Below are positions 36,589 to 45,056 of a DNA stretch of 64,000 nucleotides, piece by piece. Within the stretch, counting starts at the first letter, position 1. Every line of letters starts with the position of its first letter. A program made the position numbers and the translations under genes. This DNA is from Pseudoalteromonas lipolytica (GTDB lineage: Bacteria > Pseudomonadota > Gammaproteobacteria > Enterobacterales > Alteromonadaceae): the NCBI RefSeq assembly GCF_900116435.1, contig NZ_FPAZ01000001.1:47416-111415 (forward strand), read 5' to 3'. The notes below the pieces were generated by a model. The model was not told where the DNA came from, searched no databases, and saw nothing but the letters and a program-made list of their open reading frames with translations.

Positions 36589-37008
36589 ATGTTTAAAACA
36601 CTTGTAACCACTATTGCACTTAGCTCTTTATTAACTTGCTCAGCGATGGCAGTAGCCAACCAAGCTGATTATAAACTGATGGTTATCGAGCAAGCTCACT
36701 CTTCAAACGACGTAAACAGCACATACGAAAATGCTTTCAACCGTTGTGCATTGAGCGTAAAAGAAAAGAATTTTTCAGAAGCTGAAAGCCTGTGTACCGA
36801 GGCAATTTCACTTCTTAGTACAAGTAAAGTACCTGGATACAAACGTCGCGAATTAACTTCGTTTGCATTAAGTAATCGTGGTGTTGCACGCATCATGTCA
36901 GAAAACGATACTGCAGCTCTTTCTGATTTTTATGAAGCAGTTCAAATTTCTAAAAACGAACTTGTAAATCATAACTTAACTCGCGCAAAGCAAAACTTAG
37001 CGTTGTAA
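36589..37008 (+). CDS. Small exported helical-repeat protein, paralogue 2
   Basis: A 139-residue paralogue of the protein at 30824, with the same length. Signal peptide ends LTCSAMAVA. Mature features are shared: NRCALSVKEKNFSEAESLC, VPGYKRRELTSFALSNRGVA, and the C-terminal NLTRAKQNLAL. A 40-base stretch of the signal-peptide region (36614-36653) is identical in DNA to 30849-30888, while the rest differs, often at silent positions. Function unknown, probably periplasmic. Its terminator follows 25 bases after the stop. AAAGGAAA precedes the ATG. Confidence 0.8.
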   Translation: MFKTLVTTIALSSLLTCSAMAVANQADYKLMVIEQAHSSNDVNSTYENAFNRCALSVKEKNFSEAESLCTEAISLLSTSKVPGYKRRELTSFALSNRGVARIMSENDTAALSDFYEAVQISKNELVNHNLTRAKQNLAL

Positions 37009-37032
37009 AGTTACCCCACCAAATTGTTGTCG

Positions 37033-37070
37033 AAAGCCCGGTTCTTGTGTGTTCTGACCGGGCTTTTTTT
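37033..37070 (+). terminator. Intrinsic terminator after paralogue 2
   Basis: AAAGCCCGGT (37033-37042) pairs with ACCGGGCTTT (37057-37066), 10 pairs with a 14-base loop, followed by a run of T. Strong rightward terminator between convergent genes. Confidence 0.9.
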
Positions 37071-37114
37071 CGCGCCTGATTTACATGATAAACCAATAAG
37101 CAAACTGTAACCCC

Positions 37115-37885
37115 CTATTGGCCTATACTAAATTTCTCTTTCAGTTCTTGAATTTCTTCACTATACGTAGCTAAAAATTGGTTAAACTGAGTAATAATCT
37201 CTGGATGATTAATCGTCGATACATGAAAGTCTTGTACATCTACACCGAGCAATTCATGGAAGTAGACATCGGTCGTTACATTTAACTTTTTCCGTAATTT
37301 ATAGTTAAGAACATCCCGCGAGATATAAATACAATTTATTCGGTTCAATAAAAGCAAAGAAATAAGCTCCGTTGTATCCGCAGTTTCGATAACGGCAATT
37401 CCCTCTTTTTCAAAATATGCTTTAAAACGTTGTGAGGTGAAACCACGCACTTTACCAAATCTGGTGCAATCAGATAATTGTGTATCAGGATTAAGACTCG
37501 CAATACCGGTTACAGTTGTAAGAACAGGCTTTGAATAGACTATTTGCTTGGTTTTTGTGTAGATATCTTTAAAACTTTTTTGCCATTGCGGGTTATCTGG
37601 GTATTTAAAATCAAGGTAACTTTGCGTAATAAAATCTTTATAAAGGCGGTTTAGAGGCGTTGGGTAAAACACTATATTATAGTCGTATTTACGACCGAAT
37701 AATTTTAATAACTGTGCGCTGTATCCAGTGAACCGTGAGTTATTGTTATCGCTCCCTTCGTAATAAGGTAGATATTCAATGTTCTCTACGCCTACTACAT
37801 ACGAGGCTCTTTCTGCGCATAATAACTGCAACGAAAATAAGCTTACTACAACAGCACTCAAACCACTTATTAGATTTATTTTCAC
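37115..37885 (-). CDS. Periplasmic solute-binding-like protein (family 3 type)
   Basis: A 256-residue protein with a signal peptide (about 1-24, SLFSLQLLCA) and the pattern of amino-acid-type binding proteins: VGVENIEYLPYYEG followed by FTGYSAQLLKLFGRKYDYN, the usual start of lobe 1, and a lobe-2 segment with GFTSQRFKAYFEKEGIAV and LLLLNRINCIYI. No transporter genes adjoin it. Such orphan proteins are common in Alteromonadales and are often of unknown function. The start is GTG with a weak site. The gene upstream is the methionine sulfoxide reductase fusion, 77 bases away, same strand. Confidence 0.72.
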   Translation of the reverse strand: MKINLISGLSAVVVSLFSLQLLCAERASYVVGVENIEYLPYYEGSDNNNSRFTGYSAQLLKLFGRKYDYNIVFYPTPLNRLYKDFITQSYLDFKYPDNPQWQKSFKDIYTKTKQIVYSKPVLTTVTGIASLNPDTQLSDCTRFGKVRGFTSQRFKAYFEKEGIAVIETADTTELISLLLLNRINCIYISRDVLNYKLRKKLNVTTDVYFHELLGVDVQDFHVSTINHPEIITQFNQFLATYSEEIQELKEKFSIGQ

Positions 37886-37962
37886 ATTTCAAACGTCACT
37901 TTTTGGGCATACATACAAGCTTAGGCTAAAAAATGACTTTGAACTAATAGCGTATCGACATT

Positions 37963-39234
37963 TTACTCTGCTGGAACAAATTCAAGCACCGTAGCATTAA
38001 TACAATACCTATCTTTACCTTGTGGGCCTTCACCTGGGAATAAATGGCCTAAGTGGATCCCTGAACTTTTCGATTTTAATTCAATACGCTGCATTCCATA
38101 ACTGTTATCTTCGTGCATGGTGACGCTGCCTTTAACGGCTTGGGTAAACGATAACCAACCTGTACCAGAATTAAAGCGGTCTCGGGTATCAAATAATGGG
38201 GCACCACTGAGTTTATCTATAAAAACCCCCTCTGGCGTATTTTTAAAAATATCATATTGCTTACAATATGGACTGTCGGTACGAGCATGAAATGCAACCC
38301 TAAACGCCTCACTGTCACCCAACTTAAACGCACCGAGCGCTTTGTAAAATTCATCTTTACTTACATACCCTTGACGGCCATACACCTCTTCACCATTTTC
38401 TATAAACAGTAAAGTTGGCGTTGCCCAAGTTGGGGTCTTAATTGTCAGCCCATCGAGCTCATCGGCATAACGAAAGGTCATGGGAATAGTACCTTGGTAG
38501 TTATTGGCAACTTCTTTTTTGAACTTTTCACAGTATGGGCAATACCCTTTCGCATCAATAACCACAATCTGTTTATTTGTCAGTAATGCACTATTATCAA
38601 CGTTGGGTTTGTTGGTTGAATCAAATACCACGCCTGTTGAATGATCAGGACAATACCCATTCGGGTTTTTCTTTAAATAATCTTGATGATAATTTTCTGC
38701 TGCGTAAAATTTCTTGAGCGGCTTAATTTTTGTGACAATTGTTCCGTAGCCTGCGGCCGTTAACTTTACTTGGTACGTCTGTTTTAATTCAATGGCTGTT
38801 TGTTGCTGCTGTTCGTTGCTGGTAAGAATTGTAGAACGATACTGTGTACCAACATCATTACCTTGGCGATTAAGCTGCGTAGGATCGTGATTCTCAAAAT
38901 AGTGCTTAAGGAGGCTTTCAGTGGTTATTTCATTGCTGTTATAAGTGACTTTTACCACTTCAGCATAGTTATTGTCGTCGAAACGACGTGACTGACGGGT
39001 AATATTTTTATCCGTTGCTTTAAATCCCTCACCATCTGCATAGCCTGATACAGCATCAATTACCCCATCCAGTGCTTCGTAGCGTTTTTCAGCCCCCCAA
39101 AAGCAGCCAGAGCCAAGTACAATAGTTTCAATATGCTGCGTGGCGTTTTGCATGGTGTCTTGTGAATACACTTTACTTGCAGTCATCATGGCACTACTGG
39201 TCAGTAATATCAGTAACATTGACTTAATTGTCAT
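37963..39234 (-). CDS. msrAB: Exported methionine sulfoxide reductase, MsrA-thioredoxin-MsrB fusion
   Basis: A 423-residue protein with a signal peptide (1-24, SAMMTASKVYS). Domain order: MsrA with nucleophile Cys44 (GSGCFWG) and resolving-type Cys in NPNGYCPDH; a thioredoxin/glutaredoxin-like domain with C232PYC235 (KGYCPYCEKF); and MsrB with catalytic Cys411 (RYCIN). MsrB lacks the usual zinc Cys pairs and the resolving Cys of SGCGW is Thr (SGTGW). The enzyme repairs oxidised methionine in envelope proteins; the middle domain probably supplies reducing power. In Neisseria PilB the thioredoxin-like domain comes first. GAGGAAA precedes the ATG. Divergent from the aminopeptidase gene. Confidence 0.9.
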   Translation of the reverse strand: MTIKSMLLILLTSSAMMTASKVYSQDTMQNATQHIETIVLGSGCFWGAEKRYEALDGVIDAVSGYADGEGFKATDKNITRQSRRFDDNNYAEVVKVTYNSNEITTESLLKHYFENHDPTQLNRQGNDVGTQYRSTILTSNEQQQQTAIELKQTYQVKLTAAGYGTIVTKIKPLKKFYAAENYHQDYLKKNPNGYCPDHSTGVVFDSTNKPNVDNSALLTNKQIVVIDAKGYCPYCEKFKKEVANNYQGTIPMTFRYADELDGLTIKTPTWATPTLLFIENGEEVYGRQGYVSKDEFYKALGAFKLGDSEAFRVAFHARTDSPYCKQYDIFKNTPEGVFIDKLSGAPLFDTRDRFNSGTGWLSFTQAVKGSVTMHEDNSYGMQRIELKSKSSGIHLGHLFPGEGPQGKDRYCINATVLEFVPAE

Positions 39235-39388
39235 ACTAATTTCCTCATTAAAGCCTGTATATTTAAAAGACCGGCGAGTTTAATAAATCATTTCACCTTA
39301 AACGCGTCTAAGCTGTGATTCACCGCTAACAATTTAACTCTTTTGTATATTTAAGGTAAAAAGCACCTTTTTACATTGGGATATAATA

Positions 39389-40912
39389 ATGAGAATTGCA
39401 CATAGCCTAACCGCTCTCGCATTGGGTATAACACTTGCTACGCAAGTGAATGCAGCAGAGTTCACTTTCGCACAATCTATTAAACCAACTGACAACACAT
39501 TAGTGCTGTTTTTTGATTCAAAAACAGGTGTTTCTGATTTCAATTACCTAAGCGCTGAAACGCAAGCCCACTTAGATAAAGTGGTTAACTTTGCAGACTT
39601 TAAAGCCAAGTACGGAAAAACATTAGAAGTCATTGCTCCAAACAACAGTGAACATCAACGTATTTTACTTGTTGGGCTTGGTGAGCAAGCAGAACTCAAT
39701 GCTGCAAAAATGGCAAAGCTAGGAGGTAATGTTCACGCTAAGCTTCACAGTGCGAAACAAGCTTCGGTTAGTCTTGATTTTTCGGTGTTGAAAGAAACAG
39801 ACACAAACGCCAAATATGCAGCCGAGTTTGCTCATGGTGCTAACCTACGTGACCACCGTTTTGAAGAATACAAAAAAGAAAAAGACACCCATGTAGTTAA
39901 TTACACTGTCGACGTTGAAAATATAGACCAAGCGGTCAAAAACCACACTTTACTACAACATATTGAACAGGGTGTATTTTTAGCACGCGACTTAACCAGT
40001 GAAGTAGCGACAGAGATGACTCCAGCTGACTTTGCTAAAGCCGCAAAAGAGCTTAAAAAGTTAGGTGTTAAAATCACGGTTCTAGAACCTAAACAAATTA
40101 AAAAGCTGGGTATGGGTGCGCTCGAAGCGGTTGGCCGTGGTAGTGAAGAAGGTTCACGCCTTGTTGTTGCCCATTATCAAGGTAATAAAAACACACCTAT
40201 CGCGTTAGTAGGTAAAGGTATTACCTTTGATTCTGGCGGTTATAGCCTTAAAACTGGCGCTTCAATTGCACGTATGAAATCAGATATGGCGGGTGCTGCA
40301 GCCGTACTAGGCACTGTAAAAGCAATGGCGTTAGCTAAAGCCGACACCAATGTTGTTGCGGTCATGGGGATGGCAGCAAACATGGTTTCACAATTTGCTG
40401 TTGCACCGGGTGACGTTGTTCGCACAGCTGAAGGTTTAAGCGTTGAGATTGTAAATACAGACGCAGAAGGACGCTTAGTATTAAGTGACGCTATGTGGTA
40501 TGCACGCGATAAGTTCAAACCCTCTATTATGATTGATGTTGCAACGCTCACTGGCTCAAAAATTGGGGCTGTTGGCAACGAATACGCCGCCGTATTCTCA
40601 AAAGACGATCAATTAATTGAGCAATTAACACTGGCTGGTAAGCAAGTAAATGAAAACCTTTGGCGCTTACCGCTGGGCTACGACGATGCGTTAAAATCTG
40701 ACATTGCAGACTTAAAAAATATTGGTTCTCACGGTCCTGGTGCAACAACAGCGGCAAGTTTTTTACAAAACTTTGCGGGTGACACACGTTGGGTACACAT
40801 CGATATCGCGGGTAACGCACTTAACAATAAAGCAAAAGATGAACTCGCTGAAGGCGGTACTGGCTACGGTGTACGCTTATTGTCTAACTGGTTACTAAAC
40901 AACAATAAGTAG
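39389..40912 (+). CDS. Exported leucyl aminopeptidase, M17 family
   Basis: A 507-residue metallopeptidase with a signal peptide (MRIAHSLTALALGITLA, cleavage at VNA before AEF), unlike cytoplasmic PepA. The M17 signature NTDAEGRL begins at Asn356. The metal/substrate Lys276 is in GKGITFDSGG, and Asp in KSDMAGAAAVLG is kept. Two divalent metals are expected in the site; hexamer in known members. Role is N-terminal trimming of peptides in the periplasm or medium, fitting a peptide-feeding marine bacterium. Its ATG lies 154 bases from the divergent Msr gene. Confidence 0.9.
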   Translation: MRIAHSLTALALGITLATQVNAAEFTFAQSIKPTDNTLVLFFDSKTGVSDFNYLSAETQAHLDKVVNFADFKAKYGKTLEVIAPNNSEHQRILLVGLGEQAELNAAKMAKLGGNVHAKLHSAKQASVSLDFSVLKETDTNAKYAAEFAHGANLRDHRFEEYKKEKDTHVVNYTVDVENIDQAVKNHTLLQHIEQGVFLARDLTSEVATEMTPADFAKAAKELKKLGVKITVLEPKQIKKLGMGALEAVGRGSEEGSRLVVAHYQGNKNTPIALVGKGITFDSGGYSLKTGASIARMKSDMAGAAAVLGTVKAMALAKADTNVVAVMGMAANMVSQFAVAPGDVVRTAEGLSVEIVNTDAEGRLVLSDAMWYARDKFKPSIMIDVATLTGSKIGAVGNEYAAVFSKDDQLIEQLTLAGKQVNENLWRLPLGYDDALKSDIADLKNIGSHGPGATTAASFLQNFAGDTRWVHIDIAGNALNNKAKDELAEGGTGYGVRLLSNWLLNNNK

Positions 40913-40928
40913 CCTTTTCCTTTACTCT

Positions 40929-40967
40929 CTGCCAAGCTGTTATCATTATTTTATAACGGCTTGGCAG
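40929..40967 (+). terminator. Long hairpin after the aminopeptidase gene, probable terminator
   Basis: A stem of about 15 pairs (40929-40943 with 40953-40967; CTGCCAAGC with GCTTGGCAG, then GTTAT with ATAAC) lies 17 bases after the stop. T-rich sequence begins a few bases later (GAGTTTTTA) rather than immediately. Confidence 0.65.
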
Positions 40968-41065
40968 TGTTGAGTTTTTAATTAACGCTAAAGACTCATT
41001 TACATTATCACCACTGGGCCTATATGCTAATTATCATCAACAAATAATAATAAGTGTGACATACA

Positions 41066-41731
41066 ATGGCTTCTACTCAACGACCACAGATCACAGCACT
41101 GACTACGCATTGCATTTTTTTCGATGTCTATGAGTCAGGACAAGATGTGCTTGAAACACAAAAAAAGATTTGGGCACTCGCGCAACTTTGTCAAAATTCA
41201 GGAGACTTTATTGATGTGGTGCCTGCGAATAATAACCTCACCCTTTACTTAAAAGAGTCATCTTTACTAGCTAAGTGGCAATCTTCATTACTTAGTCACT
41301 GGCATGAGATTAAAAGCAATGATTTTACCTCTACGCATCATAAGCTCGCCACGGTGTATGGTGGTGATTATGGCCCCGATATTTCAGCGGTTGCTAAATA
41401 CCATAATTTAACCATAGACGACGTGGCTCAAATGCACAGCAGTGCAACGTATCATGTTTTGTTTTTGGGCTTTCAACCCGGATTTGCATACCTAGCAGGC
41501 TTAAATCCCCAGTTATACACGCCGCGCCACGAAAAACCACGCATTCATGTCCCTAAAGGCGCGGTTGCTATAGGCGGTGAGCAAACTGGCGTCTACCCCG
41601 AAGACTCCCCAGGTGGTTGGCAAATAATAGGTCATACAGATTTCAAACTGTTTGATATAAATGCACAGACACCGTGTGCAATTGCACCGGGTGATACGTT
41701 AGAGTTTGTTATTCAGGAGGTGCTAAAATGA
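41066..41731 (+). CDS. pxpB: 5-oxoprolinase subunit PxpB (allophanate hydrolase subunit 1 family)
   Basis: A 221-residue KipI/PxpB protein. Family segments are clear: LFLGFQPGFAYLAGL, PRHEKPRIHVPKGAVAIGG and QTGVYPEDSPGGWQIIG. With PxpC and PxpA it forms the ATP-dependent 5-oxoprolinase that opens pyroglutamate to glutamate. In Bacillus the homologue KipI inhibits a sporulation kinase, not relevant here. The stop overlaps the pxpC start by four bases (ATGA). No pxpA gene is in the window. The ATG has only a weak ribosome-binding site. Confidence 0.9.
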   Translation: MASTQRPQITALTTHCIFFDVYESGQDVLETQKKIWALAQLCQNSGDFIDVVPANNNLTLYLKESSLLAKWQSSLLSHWHEIKSNDFTSTHHKLATVYGGDYGPDISAVAKYHNLTIDDVAQMHSSATYHVLFLGFQPGFAYLAGLNPQLYTPRHEKPRIHVPKGAVAIGGEQTGVYPEDSPGGWQIIGHTDFKLFDINAQTPCAIAPGDTLEFVIQEVLK

Positions 41732-42669
41732 TCACCATACTCAAGCCCGGCATGCAAATGTCTATACAAGATCAAGGCCGCGTAGGTTCTCGCCATTTAG
41801 GCATTGGTCAATCAGGGTGTGTTGACCCTTATGCACAAATTATCACTAATCGTCTTGTTGGCAACCCCGATAACCATCCCGTGATTGAGATCACGCTTGG
41901 GCTTGCCGAAATACAGTTTGATAACGACTATTACATCGCCTTACATGGCACCGACATGAAAGCCTCTGTGAATGGTAATGCTGTTCAACCAGGCTGGAGT
42001 TTTTATATAAAAAAAGGCGATATACTAAAGCTAAACGCAGCCCGACATGGGTTTCGAAACTATTTAGCTATTGGTGGTGACTGGCATTTACCAACGGCTA
42101 TTTTAGACTCTTACTCAACCGATATTGCAGCAGGCTTTGGTGGCTTGCATGGTCATGCTTTAAAGGCGGGTGATCGTTTCGATATAACACCTAAGTATGC
42201 AACTAAAATCGGATTAGGTGCCATGTTACCGCCAAAGAGTACACATATTCGTATTCTTGCCGGTCCGCATGCCTCAATATTACCTGATAATACATGTGAT
42301 AAGTTTACAGAACATTCATGGCATATTTCGCCTAGCAGTAACAGAATGGGCGCTCGATTATTAAGTGATGAGTGTAAATTAGCGCATTCATTGTCGCTGC
42401 CCTCAATGGCAGTTATGCCCGGAAGTATTCAATTACCGCCCAATGGTGAACCCATTGTTTTACTGAATGATGCGCAAACAACGGGTGGGTACCCAATAAT
42501 TGGTACTGTTATTGAGGCTGACTTGCGTCATTTTGCTCAGCTTAAACCCGGTGACTTCTTACACTTTGAGTTTGTTAGTCTTGAGCAAGCTCATTTAGCC
42601 CAGCAAAAGCTCGTTGCTCATCTAAATCAACTTGCAATTGCTTTAAAGTACAAAAATGCCAAAAGTTAA
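41728..42669 (+). CDS. pxpC: 5-oxoprolinase subunit PxpC (allophanate hydrolase subunit 2 family)
   Basis: A 313-residue KipA/PxpC protein. Seen motifs: LKPGMQMSIQDQGRVGSRHLGI at the start, ALHGTDMKASVNG, GPHASILPDN, RMGARLL and the C-terminal QTTGGYPIIGTVI. It is the partner of PxpB in 5-oxoprolinase and is translated from an ATGA overlap. The usual third gene, pxpA (LamB/YcsF), does not follow; asnB comes next after 390 bases. Either pxpA is elsewhere or the pair serves another carboxylase-type reaction. Confidence 0.9.
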   Translation: MITILKPGMQMSIQDQGRVGSRHLGIGQSGCVDPYAQIITNRLVGNPDNHPVIEITLGLAEIQFDNDYYIALHGTDMKASVNGNAVQPGWSFYIKKGDILKLNAARHGFRNYLAIGGDWHLPTAILDSYSTDIAAGFGGLHGHALKAGDRFDITPKYATKIGLGAMLPPKSTHIRILAGPHASILPDNTCDKFTEHSWHISPSSNRMGARLLSDECKLAHSLSLPSMAVMPGSIQLPPNGEPIVLLNDAQTTGGYPIIGTVIEADLRHFAQLKPGDFLHFEFVSLEQAHLAQQKLVAHLNQLAIALKYKNAKS

Positions 42670-43059
42670 CAGTCTAAATGCCCTGTGTTTAAACTCGTTT
42701 GGCGTTTAATAAATGACTAACCCCTAAACCAAGTTGTCTATACAAGAGTGTATTTACTTTTCGAGACAATGTTTACAGTGATATAAATTGTTTTTGCTGC
42801 GCCAAATTGGTGCAGCAAAAATAATTTTTACGTCGCTTATTTCATCAAATTTCTTCATTTTTACTAAAAATAATTCGTTCACGATTGTTCATACAAAGCT
42901 TTTGGATCAATCTGGTGCAAAGCCTGTGTTTTCGGTGCATAGATTATTCTTAAATAATTAAAAAACCTGTGTGACTTAGGTAATTATTTCTGTTAAAACA
43001 AAGATTCGCAGTTTTAAAATTATTGTTAACTGCGCACATAATTGGAATGAGGAGTCACT
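42670..43059 (+). promoter_or_regulatory. asnB upstream region with NtrC-like sites
   Basis: A 390-base gap. A near-perfect 31-base palindrome at 42791-42821 contains TGCGCC-AAATT-GGTGCA (42798-42814), one base off the NtrC consensus TGCACC-N5-GGTGCA. A weaker second copy, TGGATC-AATCT-GGTGCA, is at 42903-42919, and a lone GGTGCA is at 42934-42939. Nitrogen control of asparagine synthetase is plausible. I found no convincing -24/-12 (sigma-54) promoter; the nearest, around 42913-42928, has GT instead of GC. Operator call is an inference. Confidence 0.5.
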
Positions 43060-44727
43060 ATGTGTTCAATTTTTGGGGTATTAGATATTAAATCTGATCC
43101 TGCCCAATTGCGAAGCCAAGCAATTGAGATGTCAAAACTATTAAGGCACCGCGGACCCGATTGGTCTGGCGTGTATTCATCAGAGAAAGCAATTTTAGTT
43201 CATGAACGACTTGCCATTGTTGGTGTGTCAAGTGGTGCACAGCCGCTTTATAATCCAGAGCGTACACATATTCTCGCTGTCAATGGTGAAATCTATAACC
43301 ATAAAGAACTAGCGGCAAATTTAGAAACCGATTTTACCTTTCAAACTCAATCTGATTGTGAGGTTATATTAGCCCTGTACAAACAAAAGGGGCCTGAGTT
43401 TTTAGATGATTTAAATGGTATTTTTGCTTTTTGTTTATACGATGAAGAGCAAGATGCCTACCTAATCGGTAGAGACCACATTGGTATTATTCCGCTTTAC
43501 ACAGGTCATGACGAACATGGCAACTTTTATGTTGCGTCAGAATTAAAAGCACTATCGCCAATTTGTAAACATATTGAAGAGTTTCCACCGGGGCATTTTT
43601 TATGGAGCAAAGACGGTCAGCTACGTCGTTATTATTCACGTGATTGGCAAAGCTATGACGCGGTAAAAAACAATGATGCAAAAGTGAGTGATGTTAAAAA
43701 CGGTTTAGAAGCAGCCGTTAAACGTCAATTAATGTGCGATGTGCCCTATGGTGTATTACTTTCTGGTGGGTTAGATTCGTCTGTTATCTCTGCAATTACC
43801 CAACGCTTTGCAGCAAAACGTATTGAAGACAACGACGAGTCAGACGCGTGGTGGCCTAAACTTCACTCTTTTTCGGTTGGGCTTGAGGGCTCGCCAGATT
43901 TAGCGGCAGCGCAAAAAGTAGCCGATATGATTGGCACTATTCACCACCCTATTCACTTTACCATTCAAGAAGGTATTGATGCACTGCGTGAAGTCATTTA
44001 CCACATTGAAACGTATGACGTAACAACCATCCGTGCATCAACCCCCATGTACTTAATGGCACGTCAAATTAAGGCAATGGGCATTAAAATGGTGCTTTCT
44101 GGCGAGGGAGCTGATGAATTATTTGGTGGCTACTTGTATTTCCACAAAGCCCCTAACGCACAAGAGTTTCATGAAGAGCTAAATCGTAAAGTCTCTAAAC
44201 TTAATATGTTTGATTGCTTGCGTGCGAATAAATCAATGGCGGCATGGGGTGTTGAAGCTCGCGTACCATTCTTAGATAAAGAGTTTGTCGATATTGCAAT
44301 GCGCATTAACCCAGAAGCCAAAATGTGCAAAGACGGTAAAATTGAAAAACACATCATTCGCGAAGCATTCGATGGTTACTTACCGGATGAAGTATTATGG
44401 CGCCAAAAAGAGCAGTTTTCTGATGGTGTAGGTTATAACTGGATAGATACCCTTAAAGAATATGTGAGCATGCAAGTTAGCAATCAAGAACTTGCCAACG
44501 CAAAATATAAATACCCTATAAATACACCGGATTCAAAAGAAGCGTATTTTTATCGCAGTATTTTTGAAGATCATTTCCCTGGAGATGCATCAGCAAAGTG
44601 TGTTCCTCATGGGAAATCTGTTGCATGTTCAACACCTGAAGCACTTGCTTGGGATGAATCATTCCAAAATAATGCGGATCCTTCGGGTCGTGCTGCTGGC
44701 GTTCACAACGACGCTTATAAAAAATAA
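43060..44727 (+). CDS. asnB: Asparagine synthetase B, glutamine-hydrolysing
   Basis: A 555-residue enzyme of standard length. Met is followed by nucleophile Cys2 (MCSIFGV), the class II glutaminase; LRHRGPDWSG and AVNGEIYNH follow. The synthetase domain has the ATP-pyrophosphatase loop LLSGGLDSSV (about 231-240) and GEGADELFGGY. It makes asparagine from aspartate, glutamine and ATP. GAGGAG precedes the ATG. Monocistronic with its own terminator. NtrC-like sites lie upstream. Confidence 0.95.
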   Translation: MCSIFGVLDIKSDPAQLRSQAIEMSKLLRHRGPDWSGVYSSEKAILVHERLAIVGVSSGAQPLYNPERTHILAVNGEIYNHKELAANLETDFTFQTQSDCEVILALYKQKGPEFLDDLNGIFAFCLYDEEQDAYLIGRDHIGIIPLYTGHDEHGNFYVASELKALSPICKHIEEFPPGHFLWSKDGQLRRYYSRDWQSYDAVKNNDAKVSDVKNGLEAAVKRQLMCDVPYGVLLSGGLDSSVISAITQRFAAKRIEDNDESDAWWPKLHSFSVGLEGSPDLAAAQKVADMIGTIHHPIHFTIQEGIDALREVIYHIETYDVTTIRASTPMYLMARQIKAMGIKMVLSGEGADELFGGYLYFHKAPNAQEFHEELNRKVSKLNMFDCLRANKSMAAWGVEARVPFLDKEFVDIAMRINPEAKMCKDGKIEKHIIREAFDGYLPDEVLWRQKEQFSDGVGYNWIDTLKEYVSMQVSNQELANAKYKYPINTPDSKEAYFYRSIFEDHFPGDASAKCVPHGKSVACSTPEALAWDESFQNNADPSGRAAGVHNDAYKK

Positions 44728-44734
44728 TAGCGAG

Positions 44735-44766
44735 AGCTGCAAGTCACAAGCTTGCAGCTTTTTTAG
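44735..44766 (+). terminator. Intrinsic terminator of asnB
   Basis: AGCTGCAAG (44735-44743) pairs with CTTGCAGCT (44751-44759) with a 7-base loop, followed by TTTTTT. It starts 7 bases after the asnB stop. Confidence 0.92.
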
Positions 44767-45056
44767 TATTAATCTGTTCGTTCTGAAACAATACTGTCAT
44801 TAAACTTTTTTACTTTTTTCTTAACTTTGTTTAAAAACCCATCAAAAAACTGAGAAAATTGATTTTATTCGGCTATTTAGCGCCTAAAGCATTTACATTT
44901 TCCCTCTAACTCCTACACTAAAGACTACTATTTGGTACTAAATTGATTTGTCTTCAAACTATTTTCACGTTTATTGCGTAAAAATATTCTTTGGGCAAAC
45001 GTGTTCCAACCGGCCATTTAGCTTTCTGCTAGATAAAATTACAACAAGAGGTATTC
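44767..45056 (+). other. Upstream region of the BCCT transporter gene
   Basis: With the terminator this makes a gene-free stretch of about 329 bases. It is AT-rich and should hold the transporter promoter. I see no clear operator, riboswitch or RNA gene in it. Confidence 0.35.

Noticed and set aside
42791..42821. Terminator of pxpC
   Set aside because: The palindrome is strong but lies 122 bases after the stop and is not followed by a T run; the inner TGCGCC-N5-GGTGCA fits a regulator site better.
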